The notes under the pieces are model-generated. The model made no database searches and was not told the DNA's origin. It was given only the letters and a program-made list of their open reading frames with translations. 64,000 bases of DNA from Planctomycetaceae bacterium (lineage in GTDB: Bacteria; Planctomycetota; Planctomycetia; Planctomycetales; Planctomycetaceae). Below are positions 17,622 to 27,183 of the stretch, in pieces. Location: positions 1 through 64,000 of the forward strand of contig JANSXP010000009.1 in the NCBI GenBank assembly GCA_024742875.1, given 5' to 3'. Numbering within the stretch: the stretch's first letter is position 1; each line of letters begins with the position of its first letter. The translations under genes were made by a program, and so were the position numbers.

Positions 17622-20009
17622 GTGAACAAAACGCAACTGCGAGCGATCCTCACCCTCATTCCGTTGTGCTGTCCGACCGCCCTGGCTGCTGGCGACGGAC
17701 CGGAAGCCGCATTCGGCAGCGAGATCGTCCCGTTCCTGAATCAGCACTGCATGGACTGCCACAGTGCGGACGCCGCTGAAGGCGAAATCGTGCTGGAAGG
17801 GGTAAGCCGGGTCACGTCCGATAACGTCGAACTGTGGAAACGTGTGTGGGAGCAGGTGGCGCTGCGTCAGATGCCTCCCCGCGGGACAGACGATCCTCCT
17901 GAGCCTCTCGCCCGACTGAAATTTGCTGACGAAATCACCCGCCAGATTGAATCGGCAATGGTCGATGCCGGCGGGTTTGATCGTCACCATCATCCGTCCA
18001 AAGGCAACCACATCGATCACGACCTGCTGTTTGGACCGCTGCCGAAAGACCTGTCGCCCACGTCCACACCGGCACGGCTTTATCGCGTGCACCCCATGGA
18101 GCATCTCACGCGACTGAGCTCGTTGATCAATCAGGACCCGCCGTATGATCCGGCAAAACCGGGCGTGCGATCTCAAGGTGACTTTATCAACCCCAACAAA
18201 GAGGGCGAGATTAAGGTCTACTATGGTCTCGATCGCGTAATTGGCTGGGTGGGCGGCACGGCCGCATACGCGGCGTCCATCACCGGTTTTCCGCCCGCGC
18301 TGTCCCTTGAGGATGCCCATGGCCTGCGAAGCTACCCCAACCTGTATACGGTCAACGGCGCAGAAGCCACGCAGATCGCGTCCACTGCGGAAGACATTCT
18401 GCGATTCATGGCGTTTGGCCCGGATGCGGAACCTTACCAGTTTGCCGCCAGCGTCAAAGATATCGACAAGAAGTACAAACATGAGAGTCTGCGGGGACTG
18501 GCTCAAAGTCTCTTTTACGGACTGGAGCCCAAACGCCCGTTGACGCCTGTGTATGATCTGACGCAGATCGAACAGCCGGGGGATGAAGACCTGGCCAGGG
18601 CTGTCCGATTTTTGTTTACCGAACTGACCTGTCGCCGCCCCACCGAAGACGAAACTCAGCGGTACACGGCCATCCTCAGAACCGCCATGACGGATCTGGG
18701 TCGGGACGACGGCATCGTGCTGGGTCTGACGCCCATTTTTCTGGATCGCGCCGCGCTGTTTCGCAGTGAGCTGGCGCAGGCCGGTCGGCCGGACTCCCAC
18801 GGCCGCGTGATGCTGCAGGACGCGGAACTGGCCCTGGCCATCAATGCCGCATTCTCTTACCTGCGTCCCGGCGATGATCTTCTGGATGCCGCGGCAAATG
18901 GCAAACTGCGGACAAGGGCCGATGTGGAACGCGAGGTTGATCGTATCCTCGCTGATGATTCGATTCGCAAGCCCCGTATGCTGCAGTTCTTTCGCGAGTA
19001 CTTTGACTACGATCGCGCTGGCAAAATCTGCAAAGATACGGCCGCGCTGCAGGCCGCCGGTGGCGACACGCGAACCGATCAGCACTATCGGGCCATGTGG
19101 AACATGACGGCCAGTACCGATCGTCTGATTGAACTGATTCTGGCGGAGGACAGGGACGTCCTCAAAGAACTGCTGACGACAAATCGCATTGTTTCCAGCC
19201 AGAAAGAAGACGCACCATACCTGGGCAGTTATCTCAGCGATAAACGCCCGAAGAAAGACCCCAAAGCCAAACGTGGGCCCAATCGCTCGGTCACGATCGC
19301 ACCTTACAACTCTCCCAAAGGCACCGCTATTCACGTGCGAGTGGCCAGGGTTGTCAAACCCAACAAAACCAATCGCGTTCTGACCACAGTGGATGAATCC
19401 CAAAGGAAGGGAATCCTGACGCATCCGGTCTGGCTGGTGGCGCATTCTGACGCCATGGACAATCACGCCATACATCGTGGTCGCTGGATTCGTGAACGAC
19501 TGCTCGGCGACGCCGTCCCCGACGTGCCCATCACCGTCGACGCCATGCTGCCCGACGAGCCGAACGCAACACTGCGGCATCGCATGAGAGTCACCAAAGA
19601 AGAATACTGCTGGAAATGTCACCAGAAGATGGATCCGCTTGGGCTGCCCTTTGAGATGTACAATCATGCGGGCCTGTATCGCACGACCGAGTTGAAGCAG
19701 CCCGTCATCACCAGCGGTGAAATTATCGACAGCGGCGACCCTGAACTGGATGGGCCAGTCAAAGACGCGCTCGAAATGATCGACCGTCTGGCAGCCAGCG
19801 AACGTGTCGAGCAGGTCTTTGTGCGGCACGCATTTCGATTCTGGATGGGCCGCAATGAGACGATTGACGATGCCCCCGTTTTGCAGGACGCCTGGCACGC
19901 CTATCGTGACAGTGGTGGCAGCATGAAGGCGCTCGTTCGGTCGCTGATGCTCTCTGACGCCTGGCTGTATCGTCGCGTCGACCGGGAAGCTCTGGCAGGC
20001 ACACGCTAG
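17622..20009 (+). CDS. Planctomycete PSD/PSCyt cytochrome protein (DUF1592/DUF1588/DUF1585), second copy
   Basis: A second member of the haem-binding PSD family, 795 residues from the GTG at 17622. That start has GGAA upstream and opens directly with a signal peptide (NKTQLRAILTLIPLCCPTALAA). Its PSCyt1-type site is NQHCMDCHSADAAEGEIVLE. The DUF1588-like second haem site is CWKCHQKMDPLGLPFEMY, followed by a DUF1585-like VRHAFRFWMGRNETIDDAP. The middle region (DUF1587/1595) is more diverged than in the first copy. Gene order here is DUF1552 then PSD, the reverse of the trio at 6124-11255. An 842-residue ORF on the opposite strand is a shadow. Confidence 0.87.
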   Translation: MNKTQLRAILTLIPLCCPTALAAGDGPEAAFGSEIVPFLNQHCMDCHSADAAEGEIVLEGVSRVTSDNVELWKRVWEQVALRQMPPRGTDDPPEPLARLKFADEITRQIESAMVDAGGFDRHHHPSKGNHIDHDLLFGPLPKDLSPTSTPARLYRVHPMEHLTRLSSLINQDPPYDPAKPGVRSQGDFINPNKEGEIKVYYGLDRVIGWVGGTAAYAASITGFPPALSLEDAHGLRSYPNLYTVNGAEATQIASTAEDILRFMAFGPDAEPYQFAASVKDIDKKYKHESLRGLAQSLFYGLEPKRPLTPVYDLTQIEQPGDEDLARAVRFLFTELTCRRPTEDETQRYTAILRTAMTDLGRDDGIVLGLTPIFLDRAALFRSELAQAGRPDSHGRVMLQDAELALAINAAFSYLRPGDDLLDAAANGKLRTRADVEREVDRILADDSIRKPRMLQFFREYFDYDRAGKICKDTAALQAAGGDTRTDQHYRAMWNMTASTDRLIELILAEDRDVLKELLTTNRIVSSQKEDAPYLGSYLSDKRPKKDPKAKRGPNRSVTIAPYNSPKGTAIHVRVARVVKPNKTNRVLTTVDESQRKGILTHPVWLVAHSDAMDNHAIHRGRWIRERLLGDAVPDVPITVDAMLPDEPNATLRHRMRVTKEEYCWKCHQKMDPLGLPFEMYNHAGLYRTTELKQPVITSGEIIDSGDPELDGPVKDALEMIDRLAASERVEQVFVRHAFRFWMGRNETIDDAPVLQDAWHAYRDSGGSMKALVRSLMLSDAWLYRRVDREALAGTR

Positions 20010-20036
20010 ACTGGCAAACGGATGTGCGCAGGAAAA

Positions 20037-20063
20037 CGCCACGACTCGTCATGAGCCGTGGCG
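20037..20063. terminator. Bidirectional terminator-like hairpin between convergent genes
   Basis: The sequence cgccacgactc-gtcat-gagccgtggcg forms an 11-bp stem with one mismatch and a 5-base loop. It lies between the stop codons of the convergent genes at 20009 and 20126. Read on the minus strand it is followed by TTTT, so it fits intrinsic termination of the minus-strand gene best. No T-tract follows on the plus strand. Confidence 0.55.
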
Positions 20064-20125
20064 TGCTGCAGGCCACCGGACGCGGACACCCCGCAACCTG
20101 CGTTCTCAGGTTGCCATCCTCGCTA

Positions 20126-21784
20126 TTAGCCAACCGAGCCAAAGTAGGTCACCGTATAGGCACCGGCATGCTTTGGCTCAACGCTGATGCCGTCTCGCCC
20201 TGCACCGCCGGCATGCTGCGAACCACTCGGATAATAGAACAGCACCTGACTGGTCACGATGTATTGTCCGGTGTTGCAGTTGTAGATCGTGGTTGTCTTC
20301 ACCAGCCCCCACTCGGGCGCAAACACGTTCTCCTCAACCTTCAGATTGCCATTGCGGAAATTCTCCACGAACTGCTGGAAGTTTGAAACATTGTCAAACA
20401 GATCACTCATGGCCCCCAGCAGTGGAAACAGGTTCGTCAGCTGATCCCAGGCCATGCCAAACAGCGTGTAACCCAGTGTGCTGATGGCCTCGATCGTGGA
20501 TTGTGCATTTAGTGCCTTCATCACGGCCGCCTGAGCCAGTTGCTCGCCGTCCGGGTCGTCGGGCACGATCGAGCCCCCCTGTTCGCCCAGCAATCTGTTG
20601 ATGTCACCGGGCGTCAGGTCACCCGGCTCTGTGTTGTCCGGCAACTCCAGATCCTGCCCGATCACCTCGTTGTGCGCTTCAAAGTGGTCGGCAAGACGTT
20701 CTTCTTCCGCCTGTTCCTGGCGACGCCGCTCTGCATCAGCTTCCTCCTGTTCGCGCTGCTGCCTGCGCGTTTGTCCCTCGGCAACTGCCCCCACGGCGGC
20801 CGCATGCGCCCCATCGTCTCCCAGGTAGTCGTTCTGTTTGTCCGTGAGCAGCTGACAGAGCCGCTCACATTCTGCTTTGGCCTCATTCAGCCGTCGAACC
20901 GCATCGTCATAGGCGTCCTGAGCCGTCTGCGTGGCGGCCTGTGCCGCGGTCAAACGCTGCTGCGCTGTTTGCAGTGCGCGATTTGCCTGACGCGACTCAC
21001 GGCGGGCCTGGCGAATGTCGGTCCGTGTTTCCCGAATCTGCTGTTTCAACTCGCGAATGCGATCAACCTGCTGCTGGTATCGGCGAAAGTTGACGCCCAC
21101 CTGACGGCCCAGCCCTTCTGCAGTGGCGTGATCTCCGCGGCGCCGCGCCTGCCGGGACATACGCCCGGCGATGCTGATGGCCCGAGCATATTCGTTGCGA
21201 GCGCGACGAGCCGCGGCCAGTTGTGACTGCAGGTCTCGCAATCGTTTCTCACTGTCCTGCTGTTTTTTCTGCGCCTGATCGGCCTGCTGCGTGGCCTGAT
21301 CATAGTCTGACTGAGCGTCCGTCTGGCGGTCTTTGGCGGCATCCAGATCCTGCCGGCGGTCGGCAACCTCCTGTTCCAGACGAGCCACATCTTCTTCACA
21401 GTCTGCTTTCTGCGTCCGCAGCGCGGTGATGTCACCGTGCAAAGTCTGGGCGGCGGCCACAGCCGTTGTGCCCGCCTCACTCATGTCCCCCTTCAGACCA
21501 GCAGGAACCGTGGGAGGTTCGGGCAGGGGCACCGGGGCAGCGAAGACGTCCGGGTTGTCCGGTAACTGCGTGCCGGCAGCGAACAGCTCATCGATAGCCG
21601 ACTCATCAGCAACCGCGGCCGAGTGCTCAGTTGACGCAGGCTCAGTGTTTTCATCACCCGCTTCACTGCTCACCACGCTGGTCGCGGTTAACAACAGACG
21701 AGCCTCCATTGGCTCCAGCGGGCCCAGGGAGGTTCGGGATCCCGTCAGAGTAAAACGTCGTCGATTCTTTCGGCTGGTGAACAT
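20126..21784 (-). CDS. Coiled-coil protein with N-terminal LExRxLLxA motif
   Basis: A 552-residue protein not assigned to a family. The N-terminus is basic (FTSRKNRRRFTLTGSRTS) followed by LEPMEARLLLTATSVVSS, the LExRxLLxA-type motif of planctomycete extracytoplasmic proteins. Residues from about 100 to 390 are a long charged coiled coil rich in Gln, Arg, Glu and Ala (DKQNDYLGDDG interrupts it). The last 150 residues look globular and Gly/Tyr-rich (VLFYYPSGSQHAGGAGRDG). AAGGA lies upstream of the ATG. It is divergent from the Ser/Thr kinase gene, with 219 bp between, so shared regulation is possible. A surface or cell-envelope scaffold role is only a guess. Confidence 0.75.
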   Translation of the reverse strand: MFTSRKNRRRFTLTGSRTSLGPLEPMEARLLLTATSVVSSEAGDENTEPASTEHSAAVADESAIDELFAAGTQLPDNPDVFAAPVPLPEPPTVPAGLKGDMSEAGTTAVAAAQTLHGDITALRTQKADCEEDVARLEQEVADRRQDLDAAKDRQTDAQSDYDQATQQADQAQKKQQDSEKRLRDLQSQLAAARRARNEYARAISIAGRMSRQARRRGDHATAEGLGRQVGVNFRRYQQQVDRIRELKQQIRETRTDIRQARRESRQANRALQTAQQRLTAAQAATQTAQDAYDDAVRRLNEAKAECERLCQLLTDKQNDYLGDDGAHAAAVGAVAEGQTRRQQREQEEADAERRRQEQAEEERLADHFEAHNEVIGQDLELPDNTEPGDLTPGDINRLLGEQGGSIVPDDPDGEQLAQAAVMKALNAQSTIEAISTLGYTLFGMAWDQLTNLFPLLGAMSDLFDNVSNFQQFVENFRNGNLKVEENVFAPEWGLVKTTTIYNCNTGQYIVTSQVLFYYPSGSQHAGGAGRDGISVEPKHAGAYTVTYFGSVG

Positions 21785-22003
21785 AGGCGGTGATCCTTCG
21801 CGATGATGTGGGGAAGCGAGTCACACAGGCATTGCAGTCGCCGACAGGATCAGACAGCAAATCGCCAATGTTTCCGGGAAAACAGCGGAGAACGCTGAAA
21901 CACTGTGTTTTTCTGGTGCAGATTGCGTCTACTCGTGTGGCGAAAGCCAGACGGACCCTCCAGAATCCAGGCAGGGGTGGATATCGATTTGCGGGCGGAA
22001 CGA

Positions 22004-24679
22004 ATGAGCGGCGAAACACGACTTCAGCTGGTGGATGAAGACTGTTGCGCAGAATTTGAATCCGCGTGGCGCAGCGGCATCCGGCGGGAAATTCACGATT
22101 GCCTGCCGGCCCCCGATTCCAGCCGTTATCTGCCCACGCTGGAAGAATTGGTGTGCATCCGTATGGAACTGCAGTGGCAGGCCCTGCGGCGTTCGCGGGA
22201 ACGCACGACCGTTGCCGGATCGGCTGAAACGGTGGCCGCTGCGTGGCCTCAGAAGGTCGAAGATTATGTGAGGCAGTTTCCGCAGCTGGCAACTGCTCCG
22301 ATTTACCAGCGACTGATCCGGCAGGAGTATTTGATTCGTCGTCAGTGCGGCGATCACGTGGATCCGGCCGAATACTCAAGGCGATTTCCAGATCGAAAAA
22401 TCGAAGACCTGCTGGGTACGGAAAACCTTGCGACCGCCGACGGTCTTTACGAGTCGCGTGCGCCCCTGGCCGAGGCGCCATTGCCGAAGATTGACGGGTA
22501 CGAATTTGTCCGTCAGCTGGGGTCCGGCGGAATGGGGGTGGTCTTTCTCGCGCGGCAGCTGGCGGCCGACCGTCTGGTGGCTGTCAAGCTGATCCGGCTG
22601 GACCGCCTGCAAACGGTCTCCACCGAGGATCGCTCAGAGATTCTGGAGCGGTTTCGCACGGAAGCCCAGGCCACGGCGAAGCTCGAACATCCTCACGTCG
22701 TTTCGGTGTACGAGGTGGACGTGGGAGACACACAGCAGCCATGGTTTTCCATGCAGTATGTGGAGGGCACGACATTGCAGCGTGAACTGTCGGAAGGGCC
22801 TTTGACGCCGCGACAGTGTGCCGCCTACACACAGCAGATCGCTGCAGCCGTCTCGGCCGCACATGACCGCGGCATCCTGCATCGGGATCTGAAGCCACAG
22901 AACGTGTTCGTCCGTCAGGATGGACGATTGCTGGTGGGCGATTTTGGACTGGCGAAGCTCGTCACCAGTGACGCCCAGCAAACCAGCGCTGATCGCATTC
23001 TTGGTACGCCCGCTTATATGTCTCCCGAACAGATCAAAGATGCGTCAACGGTGACAGCGGCCACCGACATCTGGTCCATCGGCACGATTCTGTATCGAAT
23101 GCTCACCGGTCGCCCGCCGTTTCAGGCGGCAGGCGTCATGGAGACCCTGCGGCAGGTCACCGAACATCAGCCGGTGGCCCCACGGGAGATCAATCCGCAG
23201 CTGGATCGTGACATCGACACCATCTGCATGAAGTGCCTGCAGAAGGACGCCGATCAGCGTTACGCCAGCGTGGCAGATCTGCAGGAAGACCTGCGACGAT
23301 ATCTGGACGGACACGCCATCGTGGCGCGGCCCGTCAGTCGGCTTGAACACTCCGTGCGCTGGTGCCGCCGCAATCCCCTGACGGCCGCCATGATTCTGCT
23401 GGCCGCCGTGGGAGCGGCCGCAGCGATCACCGGGCTGGCCATCGGCTACCACACCGCATCGGTGGCGCTGGCCGAATCTGATCGCAGTCACGATATGGCG
23501 CGAGCCACCGTCAACGACCTGCTGACAGAAGTCAGCGAAACCATGCTGTTTGACCGACCCGGTCTGCAGCCCCTCAGACGCCGTCTGCAGCAAAAGACGC
23601 TGGGCTACTATCGGCAGTTCGTTAGCACCGGCCGGGACTCACCGCTGGTCAAACGTGAACTGGCAGAAGTGTGGTATCGCATTGCGAGGATCGAACAGGA
23701 ACTCGGGCACGACAGCGAAGCCGAGCGGGCGTTTCGGGAGTCCACCGCAATCCTGCGTCCGCTCAGCCGTGCAGAACAGCCGGCGGAACTACTGGCGTTA
23801 TCGACCACTCTCAATGGCCACGCCGCGCTGCACATCGCCAAAGGGGAATGGACGGTCGCAACGTCCCTGCTGCAGGAAGCTTTGGCACTGCGAACGCGGC
23901 TGGTGGAGCGGGACGAACACAATGTGGAATACGGTCGCCTGCGGGCGAATACCGTGATGAATCAGGGGGCCGTCTTCCGCAACACTGAAGACGTCAACCA
24001 GGCCATCGACTGCTTTTCCACGGCGCGGAAGGCCTATGAGGCTCTGCTGACCTTGCCCATGAGCGATGAGCAGTCCGCACTGGTCCGCCGTGATCTGGCC
24101 AAAGCCTGCTACAACCTGGCCAACGCGGCGTTCGATGCGAATCACGAAGACATCACCTCGCAGCTGCCTGACTATCTGAATCGCGCGATCGAATTGTTCA
24201 CCCAGCTGTGCGATGAGTTCCCCGACAGCTATGGGGATCGTCGTCGGCTGATTCTCTGTCAGCAGCTGCAGGCAGAAACCGCCATTGTCCGCACTGACGC
24301 GATGCTGGCGATTGAAGCGGCCCAGCGCAGTATGGAAACGCTGATCGCGCAGAATCCCGCCGTCCCGCAGCTGCTCGAAGAACGCCAGCAGCTGGTACTG
24401 GCCAAAGTGGACGTTCTGCTGGACCTGCAGGAATTTGACGCCGCCATCGCGCTGCTCGATGCCCAGGCGCAGCAGGGCGATGGAGACCCGCAGCAGCGAC
24501 TAATCATGCGCTGCGAAGCCGCGCTGCTGTGCTGCCAGCTGCGGCGGGACGATGCGGCCTCACGACTGGCTGCGGTTACGGACCAACTCAAGACAGCTGT
24601 GGCGAAATCCGCCGATGACGAACAGCTGCAGATGTTGCTGGAAGATGTCCAGCAGGCCGTCGCCTCTTTGTCGCCATGA
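22004..24679 (+). CDS. Membrane Ser/Thr protein kinase with TPR-like C-terminus
   Basis: A Hanks-type kinase of 891 residues from ATG 22004. The kinase domain spans roughly residues 165-430: glycine loop LGSGGMGVVFLA, catalytic lysine in VAVKLIR, HRDLKPQNVF, GDFGLAKL, GTPAYMSPEQ and DIWSIGTILYRMLTGRPPF. All key residues are intact. A single transmembrane helix follows near 460-485 (MILLAAVGAAAAITGLAIGY), then about 400 residues of helical, TPR-like repeats that would face the other side of the membrane. The N-terminal 160 residues precede the kinase and resemble the helical leader seen in planctomycete kinases next to ECF factors. An outer-surface protein gene and an ECF sigma gene follow on the same strand, suggesting that the kinase signals to that sigma factor. 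Confidence 0.93.
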   Translation: MSGETRLQLVDEDCCAEFESAWRSGIRREIHDCLPAPDSSRYLPTLEELVCIRMELQWQALRRSRERTTVAGSAETVAAAWPQKVEDYVRQFPQLATAPIYQRLIRQEYLIRRQCGDHVDPAEYSRRFPDRKIEDLLGTENLATADGLYESRAPLAEAPLPKIDGYEFVRQLGSGGMGVVFLARQLAADRLVAVKLIRLDRLQTVSTEDRSEILERFRTEAQATAKLEHPHVVSVYEVDVGDTQQPWFSMQYVEGTTLQRELSEGPLTPRQCAAYTQQIAAAVSAAHDRGILHRDLKPQNVFVRQDGRLLVGDFGLAKLVTSDAQQTSADRILGTPAYMSPEQIKDASTVTAATDIWSIGTILYRMLTGRPPFQAAGVMETLRQVTEHQPVAPREINPQLDRDIDTICMKCLQKDADQRYASVADLQEDLRRYLDGHAIVARPVSRLEHSVRWCRRNPLTAAMILLAAVGAAAAITGLAIGYHTASVALAESDRSHDMARATVNDLLTEVSETMLFDRPGLQPLRRRLQQKTLGYYRQFVSTGRDSPLVKRELAEVWYRIARIEQELGHDSEAERAFRESTAILRPLSRAEQPAELLALSTTLNGHAALHIAKGEWTVATSLLQEALALRTRLVERDEHNVEYGRLRANTVMNQGAVFRNTEDVNQAIDCFSTARKAYEALLTLPMSDEQSALVRRDLAKACYNLANAAFDANHEDITSQLPDYLNRAIELFTQLCDEFPDSYGDRRRLILCQQLQAETAIVRTDAMLAIEAAQRSMETLIAQNPAVPQLLEERQQLVLAKVDVLLDLQEFDAAIALLDAQAQQGDGDPQQRLIMRCEAALLCCQLRRDDAASRLAAVTDQLKTAVAKSADDEQLQMLLEDVQQAVASLSP

Positions 24680-24804
24680 CGTGAGGACACAGGGACGATA
24701 ACTTCGTGGGGCCCTAAGCACGAGTGCGCGCCCCACTGCCAGTCAGCAATCATGGGTGGAGCGATCGCATGGCCGCCGGAGCCTTCCAATCTGATGTCAG
24801 AACA

Positions 24805-26358
24805 ATGCGTAAAACGCGTCGTACCGTGTGGTTACAAATCATCGTGGTGCTGATGGCCAGCATCGCACACGTGAAAGCGCAGAATACGTCAGACGTTCGC
24901 TCTGGTTCGTCCGCCGACACCGCCTCTCGACAAGCTCTCCAGCCGAGAGAGTCCAGCGCACAGCCCCCCGTTCGGCAGACGGATCCCTCAGGGTCAAGTC
25001 GCCCAAAAACAAACCTCCCCCCGACACAATCCCCCGCGCGGCAGAACGCTGCACAGCCTCCGAATCAATCACCAACCGACCGACCGCGCACAGGAGTCAA
25101 CAGTTCGGATTCCGGGGGCAGTACCCTTCCCGGAAATCGTCCGCCTGCTGCCGGAACCGCGTCTCAGAGTCAGTCGCCTGCCGCAACCGCTCCGCGGCCT
25201 GGTCGCCCGACGATCCGTCGGCCTCCTGCTCCGCGACTGACCTCGTATTCGTTTCGACGCCGGCGGCTGGCCCGCACTCCTGATATGCTGGGAGACAGTT
25301 TTCTGCCGCCCGTGCAGTTCACACTGCAGCCGCAGAATCCCACCAATGAAATCACCAGTCGTCTGCAACTGGCCGTGGCCGGTGGGGGAGCCAGAGCAAA
25401 GCTGGCCGAACACAATAAGGCGTTGCCCGTCGATCGCATCTATGCCAGCTACAATCATTTTCACAACGCCGCACAGCGGGGCAGTTTCGCATTCGGTCCC
25501 GGTCCGGCCATTGGAGGCACCCGTTCGGTCGACCGGTTTACGCTGGGCCTGGAACGGACGCTGCAGAATGGCAACTCGTCACTGGAGGTGCGGCTGCCGC
25601 TGACAGGCTACCCCGACCTGGGCGGGAGCTTTCCTGGCTTCGGCCCCAATGCCGTGTTCTCCACTGACACCGGCACCCTGGGAAATCTGTCACTGGTCGG
25701 CAAGCGACTGCTGCTGAGTGCAGATGATCTGACGGTCTCCGCTGGTCTTGGTATCGAAGTGCCCGTGGGCGACGATGCCTGGGCCCAGTCCGGCAATTTT
25801 GTTTTTCATGTCGAAAATCAGGCCGTGTATCTGCAGCCCTTCCTTGCGGCCACTCTGGACAACGGCAACACGTTTGTGCACTCGTTTCTGCAGGTTGACA
25901 TTGAAGCCAGTTCCAACCCGCTCCGTGTGCAGATGAACGGGCTAGGGTCCTTTGGACCTCCCTCACCAGGCCCTCTGCCTGGAGGCCCGCCGTTTGAGAC
26001 GATTGGGCGACTGGATCAGCCCACGCTGATCCACTGGGACACGAGCCTTGGCCAGTGGCTGTTCCGATCCGAAGAGGATCGCGGCATCACGGGAATCGCA
26101 GCGATCGTCGAGTTTCACCTGACAGCCAGCGCGTCCGGTTCCGAGCAGATCAGCGGAACACTGCCCAGTGACAGTGGGCCGATTGATTTTCTGTCTCAGT
26201 CCGGCCGACAATTTCCTGCCACCTACTTTACGACGGGCCTGCATATGGAAATCTCGCGGGACACAACACTGCGTGTGGCCGGCGTGTTCCCTGTGGCTTC
26301 CTCGCAGCGACGGCTGTTTGACTCGGAAGTGCTGGTCCAGATCGGTCGTCGCTATTAG
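24805..26358 (+). CDS. Putative outer-membrane/surface protein with Pro/Ser-rich linker
   Basis: A 517-residue exported protein. ATG 24805 begins a signal peptide (RKTRRTVWLQIIVVLMASIAHVKAQ), so the 27 residues before it in the track are excluded. Next comes a disordered linker of about 130 residues rich in Ser, Pro, Gln and Arg. The remaining 350 residues have alternating polar/hydrophobic strands with many Gly, Asn and aromatic residues and end in SEVLVQIGRRY. This fits an outer-membrane beta-barrel. I do not recognise the family. Its position between a receptor kinase and an ECF sigma gene suggests a sensed or regulated envelope component. Confidence 0.7.
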   Translation: MRKTRRTVWLQIIVVLMASIAHVKAQNTSDVRSGSSADTASRQALQPRESSAQPPVRQTDPSGSSRPKTNLPPTQSPARQNAAQPPNQSPTDRPRTGVNSSDSGGSTLPGNRPPAAGTASQSQSPAATAPRPGRPTIRRPPAPRLTSYSFRRRRLARTPDMLGDSFLPPVQFTLQPQNPTNEITSRLQLAVAGGGARAKLAEHNKALPVDRIYASYNHFHNAAQRGSFAFGPGPAIGGTRSVDRFTLGLERTLQNGNSSLEVRLPLTGYPDLGGSFPGFGPNAVFSTDTGTLGNLSLVGKRLLLSADDLTVSAGLGIEVPVGDDAWAQSGNFVFHVENQAVYLQPFLAATLDNGNTFVHSFLQVDIEASSNPLRVQMNGLGSFGPPSPGPLPGGPPFETIGRLDQPTLIHWDTSLGQWLFRSEEDRGITGIAAIVEFHLTASASGSEQISGTLPSDSGPIDFLSQSGRQFPATYFTTGLHMEISRDTTLRVAGVFPVASSQRRLFDSEVLVQIGRRY

Positions 26359-26397
26359 ACTCTCCTGCCGTAAGTTGTCCTCGGTGCGGAGAATGTC

Positions 26398-26967
26398 ATG
26401 TCTGCCGACTTTGAGCTCGATGAGAACTGGCTGAACGACCTGGTGCAGGGGCGGGGCACAGCCGCAGAAGATTTCGTCGCCGCCTTTGGGCCGGGACTGG
26501 AAAAAATCGCGGCCAGCAACATGACACCCGCGCTGCAGCAGCGAGTGGGGGCAGACGACGTCTTTCAGTCCGTTTGTCGAACGTTTTTGCGACGCGCCGC
26601 CCAGGGGCAGTTCGCGGTGCCCGATCGGGACAGTCTGTGGCGGCTGTTGTGCGCAATCACCCTGAACAAAGTCCGGATGCAGGCCCGGTTCCACTCAGCA
26701 CAGCGGCGCGGTCGCATGGAATCCACGCCGCTGGAGGCAGGCGACGCGCGGCAGACAGGTGTCACTGCAGAACAGGCGGTGGAATTTGCGGACGAGTTTG
26801 CGAAACTGCTCGAGTCACTCCCCGAAGCAGAAGGACGCATCATCCGCCTGAAACTCGACGGGCACTCACACACAGAAATTGCCACGAAGCTGCAATGCAC
26901 GGAGCGAACCGTCGGGCGTCTGCTCGTCAAGGCCAGGGCCGCTCTGGCATCGATGCTGGAGGAGTAG
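26398..26967 (+). CDS. ECF-family RNA polymerase sigma factor
   Basis: A 189-residue ECF sigma factor. The N-terminal part (WLNDLVQGRGTAAEDFVAAFG, then RVGADDVFQSVCRTFLRRA) is region 2. LPEAEGRIIRLKLDGHSHTEIATKLQCTERTVGRLLVKARAAL is region 4 with its helix-turn-helix. GGAG stands ahead of ATG 26398. It lies 39 bp after the surface protein gene and shares strand with the Ser/Thr kinase. ECF factors beside Ser/Thr kinases form recognised planctomycete groups, and control by phosphorylation is a reasonable inference. No anti-sigma gene is adjacent. Confidence 0.9.
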   Translation: MSADFELDENWLNDLVQGRGTAAEDFVAAFGPGLEKIAASNMTPALQQRVGADDVFQSVCRTFLRRAAQGQFAVPDRDSLWRLLCAITLNKVRMQARFHSAQRRGRMESTPLEAGDARQTGVTAEQAVEFADEFAKLLESLPEAEGRIIRLKLDGHSHTEIATKLQCTERTVGRLLVKARAALASMLEE

Positions 26968-27052
26968 TCGCCGCTGCCGCCGAATGCTGGAAAGCCCAAC
27001 GGCGACTGGTGTGGTGCCAGCCGGTGGAGTGGAACCCACGCAGGGGCGGGCG

Positions 27053-27064
27053 GACAAATTTGTC
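27053..27064. promoter_or_regulatory. Perfect 12-bp palindrome upstream of the diguanylate cyclase gene
   Basis: The sequence gacaaatttgtc is a perfect palindrome about 120 bp upstream of the GTG at 27184, in a 216-bp intergenic region. It could be an operator; nothing in the sequence says for which regulator. Confidence 0.3.
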
Positions 27065-27183
27065 ACGACTCCCGATTGTCCGTTTTCTGACGATTATCCG
27101 TCCTGGAGAATATCGGGGCTTCCCGCACGCGTCTGCGATTCCTGACCTAAGCTTCCAGCAGATGCTCTCTCCCATAGCCGGTT

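Noticed and set aside
17514-20042. 842-residue minus-strand ORF
   Set aside because: It is antisense to the PSD cytochrome gene with clear haem and DUF motifs; GC-rich third positions keep the opposite frame open. The translation shows no domain.
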